A stretch of 22,556 nt of DNA from Palsa-504 sp003136255 (GTDB taxonomy: Bacteria > Actinomycetota > Actinomycetes > Streptosporangiales > Streptosporangiaceae). The position numbers and the translations under genes were made by a program. Below the pieces are notes generated by a model. That model worked only from the letters and a program-made list of their open reading frames with translations, did not search any database and was not told where the DNA came from. The stretch lies in contig PLDT01000252.1 in the NCBI GenBank assembly GCA_003136255.1, positions 1 through 22,556 on the forward strand, read 5' to 3'. This document shows positions 1-6,188 of the stretch, piece after piece; position 1 is the first letter of the stretch, and the number at the start of each line of letters is the position of its first letter.

Positions 1-1
1 G

Positions 2-770
2 ATTGTGTTCAGTCACGGCTGGCCGCTGTCGGCCGATGACTGGGACACCCAGATGCTGTTCTTCCGCCAGCACGGCTACCGCGTCGTCGCCCATGACCGG
101 CGCGGGCACGGACGCTCCACGCAGACCAGCGACGGTCACGACATGGACCACTACGCCGACGACCTAGCCGCGGTGACCGCGCACCTCGATCTCCAGGACG
201 CGATCCACGTCGGGCACTCCACCGGCGGCGGTGAAGTCGTCCGGTACCTGGCCCGGCACGGGGAGAGCCGCGTCGCGCGGGCGGTGCTGATCAGCTCGGT
301 GCCGCCGCTGATGGTGCAGACCGACGCCAATCCGGGCGGCCTGCCCAAGAGCGTCTTTGATGATCTCCAAGCCCAGCTGGCCGCCAACCGGTCGGTGTTC
401 TACCGGGCNNTACCGGGCCCTTCCGTCCGGTCCCTTCTACGGCTTCAACCGGCCGGGCGTGACACCGGTGGAGGCGATCATCGACAACTGGTGGCGCCAA
501 GGCATGATGGGCGGAGCCAAGCCGCAGTACGACGGGATCGTGGCGTTTTCGCAGACCGACTTCACCGACGACTTGAAGCAGATCACCGTCCCGGTGCTGG
601 TGATGCACGGTGATGACGATCAGATCGTGCCCTACGCCGATTCCGGGCCGCTGTCGGCCAAGCTGGTGCAGAACGGCACGCTGAAGACGTACCACGGGTT
701 CCCGCACGGCATGCCGACCACCCAGGCCGCCACGATCAACGCCGACCTGCTGGCCTGGCTGAAATCCTGA
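2..770 (+). CDS. Alpha/beta hydrolase, non-heme chloroperoxidase-like (5' partial, split by an assembly join)
   Basis: The frame is open at the left edge, so the first residues are missing. The visible protein begins IVFSHGWPLSADDWD, the oxyanion-hole HGW segment of the chloroperoxidase/esterase group. The nucleophile elbow is GHSTGGG, where relatives usually have GFSMGGG. The acid residue is in VMHGDDDQIVPY and the catalytic His in GFPHGMP, so a full Ser-Asp-His triad is present. The reading frame shifts at the NN of 409-410. The 8 bases before the NN are repeated after it, and merging them gives a continuous ...FYRALPSGPFYGFN. The gene is therefore probably intact in the organism. Members are cytoplasmic serine hydrolases, some with cofactor-free perhydrolase activity. 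The natural substrate cannot be told. About 200 nt separate it from the following operon. Confidence 0.88.
409..410. other. Assembly join (NN) with 8-base overlapping contig ends
   Basis: TACCGGGC occurs at 401-408 and again at 411-418, directly on both sides of NN. Removing one copy plus NN (10 bases) restores the hydrolase frame, so this is an unmerged overlap and not missing sequence. Confidence 0.85.
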
Positions 771-791
771 CCCACTCGCTCTCGACGTGGG

Positions 792-814
792 AACGAAGAC
801 CGAAACGAAGACCG
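792..814. repeat. Tandem 11-bp direct repeat upstream of the hdeD-like operon
   Basis: AACGAAGACCG occurs at 792-802 and at 804-814, a period of 12 bp. It lies in the 187-196 nt non-coding stretch between the hydrolase and the DUF308 gene. It may be a regulator half-site pair, but no known motif was recognised. Confidence 0.5.
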
Positions 815-817
815 TCT

Positions 818-847
818 TAGCCGGCAGCTATGCCTCCATAGCCGGCA
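818..847. repeat. Direct repeat TAGCCGGCA, two copies 21 bp apart
   Basis: TAGCCGGCA occurs at 818-826 and 839-847. The copies are 21 bp apart start to start, about two helical turns, which suits a protein binding one DNA face. It lies about 120 nt before the first gene of the five-gene cluster. A shorter repeat, CGATGAGGCGG, follows near 910-935. No clear -35/-10 promoter could be assigned. Confidence 0.45.
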
Positions 848-966
848 TGTGTTGGCCGCAATCGCCAGCCGTCGTGTCTGCTGAGCATGACACGCGCCGC
901 GGACTGGCCCGATGAGGCGGTCCCGATGAGGCGGCGCGGCTGAGGCAAGCGGAAGGAATGCCTGTC

Positions 967-1527
967 ATGTTCAAGTCGTCATCCACCTCGTTGATCCTGA
1001 TCGGCATCCTGGCCGTCATCTTCGGGATCTTCGCCATCGCCTGGCCGGGAGTCACGATCCTCGCGCTGGTCATCCTGTTCGCCGTCTATGCGTTCATCGA
1101 CGCGGGACTGCAAGGCGCGAGAGCCTTCGGCAGCCGCAGCGCCGCCCCGGTGTTCGGTCACCTGCTGCTCGGGCTGATCGACCTGGCGGCCGGGGTGTTC
1201 GCCCTGGCCTGGCCCGCGCCTACCGCGTTCGTGCTGGTCATCGTCGTGGCGGCGTGGGCGCTGACCGGCGGCTTCGCCGAGATCTTCGCCGGTTTCCAGG
1301 CCGGGGAGGCCGCGGGCACCCGCGCCATGTTCATCCTCGGCGGGCTGGTGTCGGTCGCGTTCGGGATACTGCTGTTCGCCCGTCCCGGCGTGGGCGCGGT
1401 CACCTTGGCCCTGCTGTTCGGCCTGTACGCCCTGATCTACGGGTTCTCGCAGATCACGGTCGGCATCCAGGTCCGCCACCTGGGCGGCGACGTGAAGTCG
1501 CTGTCCGAACTGCGCAACGCAGCCTGA
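967..1527 (+). CDS. HdeD family DUF308 membrane protein
   Basis: This is a membrane protein of about 186 residues built of hydrophobic segments in three loose repeats. Each repeat contains an A-W/R-P motif (FAIAWPGVTILAL, FALAWPAPTAFVL, LLFARPGVGAVTL), the signature of the DUF308/HdeD family. E. coli HdeD is an inner-membrane acid-resistance protein; the molecular function of the family is unknown. Two ATGs are possible, at 958 and 967. The GGAAGGA at 951-957 abuts the first but sits 9 nt before the second, so 967 was chosen. It is the first gene of a same-strand run with short spacers (26 nt to the next gene). Six membrane helices are likely. Confidence 0.85.
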   Translation: MFKSSSTSLILIGILAVIFGIFAIAWPGVTILALVILFAVYAFIDAGLQGARAFGSRSAAPVFGHLLLGLIDLAAGVFALAWPAPTAFVLVIVVAAWALTGGFAEIFAGFQAGEAAGTRAMFILGGLVSVAFGILLFARPGVGAVTLALLFGLYALIYGFSQITVGIQVRHLGGDVKSLSELRNAA

Positions 1528-1553
1528 GCGCCCGCAGGGAGGGCGAACATCCC

Positions 1554-2720
1554 GTGAGCGCGGCCAGGTCCGCCCGGGCAGACACCGCGAACGCCGCGCC
1601 TGCCCAGGCCGACAACGTGACGGCAGTGCATGTCCGGCATAGACGCCTGCGGGATGCCGCGGCCAAGCGCGGCGTCCCGCTGGCCACCATCCTGGTGACC
1701 GTCGCGGTCGTGGTCCTCACGTATCTCGCGGGCAAGCTCGCGTACCGGATCCGCGATGTCCTGCTGATGATCGCGGTCGCCGGCTTCCTCTGCCTGATCC
1801 TGAATCCTGCGGTGGTGGCCCTGCAGCGGTGGGGGATCCGGCGCCGCGGCGGGGCGGTGGCCATCGTGGCCACCTGGACGGTGGCGGTCTTCATCGGCCT
1901 GCTAGTGGCGTTCGGCTATCCGCTGGCGCACGGCGTGACCCATTTGTCGCAGGGGCTGCCGTCCTACGTACAGGCCGCCGAGCACGGCCAGGGCTGGATC
2001 GGCCACCTGGTGACCCGCTTCCACCTGGAGGCCTGGGTCAACCGCAACGCACCCAAGCTCCAAAGCCTCGGAACGACCCTGGCCAAGCCCGCCCTGACCG
2101 CCGGGAAGGGCGCGGCGTCCCTGCTGGCCACGCTCGCGACCATCTTCGCCCTGGTCGTGCTGTTCCTGCTCGAGGGGCCCAAGATGCGCCAGGGCCTGCT
2201 CGGGTTGATGCCACCGGAGCGCGCCGCGTACTACACGCGGGTGGCGCGCGAGATCTGCCAGTCGGCGACCGGCTACGCGCTGGGCAACCTGCTGACCTCG
2301 CTGATCGCCGGCGTGGTCATCTTCGTCACGCTTACCATCCTCGGGGTCCCGTTCCCGCTGCTGTGGGCGCTGTGGGTCACCCTGGTCGACTTCCTGCCCA
2401 TGATCGGCGGCGCGCTGGCCGGCATCCCCACCGTCCTGTTCGCCCTCGGCCACTCGCTCACCGCGGGCATCGTCACCGCGGCCGCGTTCATCATCTACCA
2501 GGAGATCGAGAACCACGTCCTGAACCCCGTGGTCATGAGCCGAACGGCCAACGTCAACCCGCTGCTCGTCCTGCTCTCGCTCCTGATCGGGACGTCGATC
2601 GGCGACTGGGTGGGCGGCTTCTTCGGCAGTTTCGTGGGGGCCCTGCTGGCCATCCCGGCTGCGGGCGCCCTCCAGGTCATCGCCCGGGAGCTGTGGCGAG
2701 CCAGCGCCCAGCCGCAATAG
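1554..2720 (+). CDS. AI-2E family (PerM/UPF0118) transporter
   Basis: This 388-residue polytopic protein has the family architecture. There is a basic N-terminal tail and two helices (LATILVTVAVVVLTYL, VLLMIAVAGFLCLILNP). A soluble amphipathic stretch of about 120 residues follows. The C-terminal helical bundle has the conserved pieces YALGNLLTSLIAG, LPMIGGALAGIP and QEIENHVLNPVVM. Members include E. coli TqsA and PerM; bacterial members have been linked to signal export or ion/proton antiport. The substrate cannot be inferred here. The GTG start at 1554 was chosen because AGGGAGGG lies just upstream and the frame upstream lies inside the preceding gene. It sits 26 nt behind the DUF308 gene and 28 nt before the BON gene, so co-transcription is likely. 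Confidence 0.88.
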   Translation: MSAARSARADTANAAPAQADNVTAVHVRHRRLRDAAAKRGVPLATILVTVAVVVLTYLAGKLAYRIRDVLLMIAVAGFLCLILNPAVVALQRWGIRRRGGAVAIVATWTVAVFIGLLVAFGYPLAHGVTHLSQGLPSYVQAAEHGQGWIGHLVTRFHLEAWVNRNAPKLQSLGTTLAKPALTAGKGAASLLATLATIFALVVLFLLEGPKMRQGLLGLMPPERAAYYTRVAREICQSATGYALGNLLTSLIAGVVIFVTLTILGVPFPLLWALWVTLVDFLPMIGGALAGIPTVLFALGHSLTAGIVTAAAFIIYQEIENHVLNPVVMSRTANVNPLLVLLSLLIGTSIGDWVGGFFGSFVGALLAIPAAGALQVIARELWRASAQPQ

Positions 2721-2748
2721 CGCATATCACCAGAAGGGAAGACCGAAC

Positions 2749-3402
2749 ATGGGAACCACCAAGGACACCCGCGAGGCCGTTCAGGCCGAACTCATCTTCG
2801 ATCCGCTCGTCGACGCCACCGACATCACGGTCAGGAACATGAACGGGGAGGTGGGGCTGAACGGCACCGTGCCGAGCTATCCGCAGTACCTGGAGGCCGC
2901 CGCCGCCGCGCAGCGCGTCTCCGGGGTGAAGAACGTGCACAACCACCTGTCCGTCGTGCTGCCGGACGGGGACTACCGCGACGACCCGTGGCTGACGACC
3001 GCGGCCAACAACGCGCTGACGCTGAACGTCACCGTCCCGGACGGCGTGGAGGCCAGCGCGCGGGACGGCAACCTGACCCTGACCGGCCTGGTCGACTTCG
3101 GCAGGCAGCGCGCGGCGGCCGAACTGGCGGTCGCCGGGCTGACCGGCGTCCGCAACGTCAAGGACGAGATCGAGATCGCCGGCGACGCCGATCCGGTCGA
3201 CGTAACCGGGCTCGTGCAGGACGCGCTGGATCGCAACGCGATCGTCGAGGACGACAGCGACGTCCACGTCGACGCCAGCGGCAACACGGTAACCCTGGGC
3301 GGGCACGTCCGCACCTGGGCCGAGCACGACGCGGTGGTCGGCGCCACCTGGATGGCCCCCGGCGTCCTGCAGGTCCGCGACTACCTCGATGTCACAGGCT
3401 AA
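2749..3402 (+). CDS. Triple BON-domain protein, copy 1
   Basis: This acidic protein of 217 residues has three BON-type repeats at about residues 15-78, 80-143 and 148-217. Each repeat has a beta-alpha-beta-beta pattern with the G-x-V-x-L-x-G-x-V core: GEVGLNGTVPS, GNLTLTGLVDF and GNTVTLGGHVR. BON domains are found in OsmY and secretins and are thought to bind phospholipid surfaces. Unlike OsmY there is no signal peptide or lipobox, so the protein should be cytoplasmic, perhaps at the inner membrane face. The ATG is preceded by AGAAGGGAAG. The 3' end overlaps the start of the YbhN-like gene by 14 nt. Copies 2 and 3 in this window are closer to each other than to this one. Confidence 0.85.
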   Translation: MGTTKDTREAVQAELIFDPLVDATDITVRNMNGEVGLNGTVPSYPQYLEAAAAAQRVSGVKNVHNHLSVVLPDGDYRDDPWLTTAANNALTLNVTVPDGVEASARDGNLTLTGLVDFGRQRAAAELAVAGLTGVRNVKDEIEIAGDADPVDVTGLVQDALDRNAIVEDDSDVHVDASGNTVTLGGHVRTWAEHDAVVGATWMAPGVLQVRDYLDVTG

Positions 3403-4507
3403 CCAGAACCCGAGCGCGGACACCCCGAAGGGCGCGAGCGCGGACCGGGCGCCGCCGAAACACGGGGGCCGGCGGCACCCGGCCGTGCGCTGGATCGTGC
3501 ACGGCGTGCTGCTCGTGGCCCTGGCCGCGGGCATCTACGGACTGCTGCCGCGGCTGGGCGGGCTGACCCGCGACGCGGCGGGCCTGCGGCACGCCCGCCC
3601 GGCCTTCCTGGTCGCGGCGATCGTGGCCCAGGCGCTCTCGCTCGGCTGCTACGCCCAGCTCTACCGGCGGGTGCTGGCCGCCCTCGGGGCGCGGATCCGG
3701 TTCCGGCTGGCCGCGGACGTCATCATGGCCACCTTCTTCGTCAGCCACCTCACCCCGTTCGGCTCGGCCACCGGCACGCTGGTGAACGCCAGCGCGCTGG
3801 AGGCCGACGGCATCGCCGCAACCACTACCGGCGAAGCCATCGCCCTGACCAGCCTGACCTCCACGATCGCGCTGATCGTCCTGTTCGCGACCGGGTTCGT
3901 GGCCACGGCCGGCCGGCACGTCTCCCACCAGTACCTCGTGATCGCGGGCATCGCCGTCTTCGGTGTCGCGGCGGCGCTAGCCGTGCTGCTCGCGGTGGGC
4001 GCCCATCCCGCCATCGCCGGCCGGGCCGGGCGCTGGGCCGCGAGCGTAGCCAAGCACGTCCGGCCGAGCATCGACCCCGACCAGGTCGGCCAGACCAGCG
4101 CCCGGCTCGCCTCCCTGGCCCGGACCGCGCTGACCGGACGCGCCTTCGCGGTCAGCTTCGCGTTCGCCTCAGGCGACCTGCTCTTCGACCTGCTCTCACT
4201 CGACCTGGTCTTCCTGGCGCTGAGATACCAGCCCGGCTTCGGCCCGCTGACCGTCGCCTACGCGGCGGCGAACATCGCCAGCGCCATCCCGCTGACCCCC
4301 GGCGGCCTGGGCGTCATCGAGGTCACGCTGGTGGCCATCACCGTCGGCTTCGGCGCGCCGCGCGCCACGGCGGTGCTGGCCGTCCTCGGCTACCGGATCG
4401 TGAACTTCTGGCTCCCGCTCATCCCCGGCGCGATCGCCTATATCCGCCTGCGGCTCCGCCGGGCCCCCGACGGCAAAACCAAGCCCGCGCCCGCACCGGC
4501 CACCTAA
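3389..4507 (+). CDS. YbhN/UPF0104 family membrane protein (lysylphosphatidylglycerol synthase TM-like)
   Basis: This 372-residue integral membrane protein has a Pro-rich soluble N-tail of about 30 residues and then about eight helices. The family signatures are FFVSHLTPFGSATGTLVNA in the middle and IPLTPGGLGVIEVTL near the C-terminus. These match the MprF flippase-like half and YbhN, proteins implicated in phospholipid handling across the inner membrane. No catalytic LPG-synthase domain is attached. The ATG at 3389 lies inside the 3' end of the BON gene (stop 3400-3402). The overlap predicts translational coupling and a tight functional link to the BON protein. A second BON gene follows after 30 nt. 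The substrate is unknown. Confidence 0.88.
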   Translation: MSQANQNPSADTPKGASADRAPPKHGGRRHPAVRWIVHGVLLVALAAGIYGLLPRLGGLTRDAAGLRHARPAFLVAAIVAQALSLGCYAQLYRRVLAALGARIRFRLAADVIMATFFVSHLTPFGSATGTLVNASALEADGIAATTTGEAIALTSLTSTIALIVLFATGFVATAGRHVSHQYLVIAGIAVFGVAAALAVLLAVGAHPAIAGRAGRWAASVAKHVRPSIDPDQVGQTSARLASLARTALTGRAFAVSFAFASGDLLFDLLSLDLVFLALRYQPGFGPLTVAYAAANIASAIPLTPGGLGVIEVTLVAITVGFGAPRATAVLAVLGYRIVNFWLPLIPGAIAYIRLRLRRAPDGKTKPAPAPAT

Positions 4508-4537
4508 CACTGGCCGCCTTCACCTCGCAAAAGAGTT

Positions 4538-5194
4538 ATGCCGAACGACCCCTGGTGCCCGCACACCGTCCCGATATCGCTCCCATTCCGCCCGAACGCC
4601 CGCCATATCGGTGGTCGTGAAGGCGAGCTCAGCTTCGACCCGCTGATGGATGACTCCGATATTTCGGTGAAGAACATCAACGGGGACGTGGCGCTGAACG
4701 GCACCGTGCCCAGCTACCCCCAGTACCTCGAGGCCGCCGCCGCGGCGCGGCGCGTCGCCGGGGTAAAGAACCTGCAGAACCACCTGGAGGTCGTGCTGCC
4801 GACCGGGGACTACCGGGACGACGCGACGCTGACCACCACCGCGAACAACGCGCTCACCCTGAACGTCGCCGTGCCGGACAGCGTGGAGGCGACCGCGAGC
4901 AACGGCAACGTGACCCTGACCGGGATTGTGCGTTACGGCACCGACCGGATCGCGGCCGAGCAGGCGGTGGCGTACCTGACCGGCGTCCGCAACGTCAGGG
5001 ACGACNNCCAGGACGCCCTGGACCGCTACGCGCTGATCCCCGACGACAGCGACGTGGCCGTGGACACGAGCGGGAACACCGTGACGCTGACCGGCCACGT
5101 CCGCACCTGGGCCGAGCACGACGCGGTCCTCGACGCCGCGTGGATGGCCACCGGTGTCTACGACGTCCAAGACGACCTGGACGTCACCGGCTGA
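4538..5194 (+). CDS. Triple BON-domain protein, copy 2 (novel N-terminus, internal assembly gap)
   Basis: From about residue 28 (GELSFDP) the protein follows the other two copies closely through three BON repeats to the shared end ...DLDVTG. Two things are odd. First, the N-terminal 27 or so residues (MPNDPWCPHTVPISLP...) are unrelated to the charged helix that opens copies 1 and 3; homology to copy 3 begins at the DNA level near 4617. Second, NN at 5006-5007 replaces about 16 codons that copies 1 and 3 have between the second and third BON repeats (the ...GADPVDV segment), while the frame stays open. No signal peptide is seen. The start ATG has only a weak AAAAGAG upstream. It is the last gene of the plus-strand cluster, followed by a hairpin terminator. 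Confidence 0.78.
   Translation: MPNDPWCPHTVPISLPFRPNARHIGGREGELSFDPLMDDSDISVKNINGDVALNGTVPSYPQYLEAAAAARRVAGVKNLQNHLEVVLPTGDYRDDATLTTTANNALTLNVAVPDSVEATASNGNVTLTGIVRYGTDRIAAEQAVAYLTGVRNVRDDXQDALDRYALIPDDSDVAVDTSGNTVTLTGHVRTWAEHDAVLDAAWMATGVYDVQDDLDVTG
5006..5007. other. Assembly join (NN) in BON copy 2
   Basis: Alignment with copies 1 and 3 shows that roughly 48 nt are missing here. No overlap is visible between the flanks. Mis-merging of reads between near-identical BON copies is a likely cause. Confidence 0.8.
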
Positions 5195-5218
5195 CCGGCC
5201 GGTCCAGCGGCAAAGCTG

Positions 5219-5246
5219 GCCCCGGCGCACCCGCCTGCGCCGGGGC
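5219..5246. terminator. Bidirectional hairpin terminator between BON copy 2 and the kinase
   Basis: An 11-bp perfect stem (5219-5229 pairing with 5236-5246, core CCCCGGCGCA/TGCGCCGGGG) has a 6-nt loop. It sits 24 nt after the BON stop and directly at the stop codon of the convergent kinase gene. There is no U-tract, as is common in high-GC actinomycetes. Nearly the same 26-nt core follows BON copy 3. Confidence 0.75.
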
Positions 5247-6002
5247 TCACGCGGCCCGTATCCGGCGAACGCCGAACTCGGCGGCTGGCCGGGCAGGCGC
5301 CGCGGGCAGCGACACGACCATGGTCAGTCCGCCGCCCGGGGTCTCCTCCGGTTCCACGGTGCCGCCCATCGCCTCGGCCAGGCCGCGGGACACCACCAGG
5401 CCGAGCCCGATGCCGGTTCGCTCGCTCGGGTCGCCGAGGCGCTGGAAGGGCAGGAACGCGCGTTTCCGGTCGGCTTCGGGGATCCCCGTCCCGTGGTCGA
5501 TCACGCACAACTGCACCCGGTCCCCGAGATCCCTGGCCGTCACCAGCGGCGGCGATGCCGCGGGAGAGTACCGCAGCGCGTTGCCGACCAGGTTCGCGAT
5601 GACCCGCTCCATGATCGCCGGGTCGGCCATGACCTCGCGCAGCGCGGACGGGATGTCCGCCCGCACCGGTCGCGCCTGCGGTCCGAGGGCATCGAGGCAG
5701 TCCGCGACGATCCCGCCGAGATCGGCGGGCCTGGGGAAGACCGCCAGCGCCCCGGCCTGGAGCCGGCTCACGTCCAGCAGGCTCGCCGCGAGGCGGCCGA
5801 GCAGGTCGAGGGACTCCTCGGCGGCAGCCAGCAGTTCCTCGCGATCCTCAGCGGTCAGGCGGGCGTCCCGCAAGCGCAGGCCGCTCACCGCCGCCTTGGC
5901 CGCGGCGAGCGGCGCGCGCAGATCATGGCTGACCGCCGCGAGCAGCGCCGCCCGCCCCCGGTCGGCCTCGGTCGCGAGCTGTTCCGCGGCGCAGGTCGTC
6001 AT
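5247..6002 (-). CDS. Histidine kinase, soluble, KdpD C-terminal-like
   Basis: This 251-residue protein consists of little more than a HisKA dimerisation domain and a HATPase_c domain. The phospho-acceptor is His26 in AVSHDLRAPLAAAKAAVSGL. The N box is ANLVGNALRYSP, the G1 box IDHGTGIPEADR, the F box AFLPFQRLGD and the G2 box TGIGLGLVVSRGLAEAMGG. The H-box region is KdpD-like, but the KdpD sensor, Usp-like and four-helix membrane parts are absent. The gene has its own good ribosome site (AAGGAGG, 6 nt before ATG), so it is a real separate start and not an obvious truncation artefact. No response-regulator gene lies next to it. It could be activated by another protein or be a relic of a kdpD gene. 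Confidence 0.83.
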   Translation of the reverse strand: MTTCAAEQLATEADRGRAALLAAVSHDLRAPLAAAKAAVSGLRLRDARLTAEDREELLAAAEESLDLLGRLAASLLDVSRLQAGALAVFPRPADLGGIVADCLDALGPQARPVRADIPSALREVMADPAIMERVIANLVGNALRYSPAASPPLVTARDLGDRVQLCVIDHGTGIPEADRKRAFLPFQRLGDPSERTGIGLGLVVSRGLAEAMGGTVEPEETPGGGLTMVVSLPAAPARPAAEFGVRRIRAA

Positions 6003-6188
6003 CGCGATCCTCCTTGCCCGGTATCAGCACCAGTGCAGCCCGAGACCCGCGGCGTTGGCCAACACCTGCCGCCAATAGCGCGATAGCCGACGGCTTCTGG
6101 CCAGCACGGGCGATTCCCGGTGGTCGCTGCCGATCCGGCGACCGGTGCTGGCTACGTACCGGTTCTAGGCGGGGCTTACGTTACTAGC

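Noticed and set aside
1829..2842. Long plus-strand open frame inside the AI-2E family gene
   Set aside because: Its product is Arg/Pro/Gly-rich low-complexity sequence without family features, a GC-rich shadow of the membrane protein frame, which has clear helices and family motifs.
5154..6086. Two plus-strand open frames of about 310 codons opposite the histidine kinase
   Set aside because: They are shadows; the minus strand has all kinase boxes and a strong ribosome site.
6100..6152. Inverted repeat GCCAGCAC/GTGCTGGC in the kinase-LAL intergenic region
   Set aside because: The 8-bp arms are 37 nt apart with no other support; such matches are common in GC-rich DNA.
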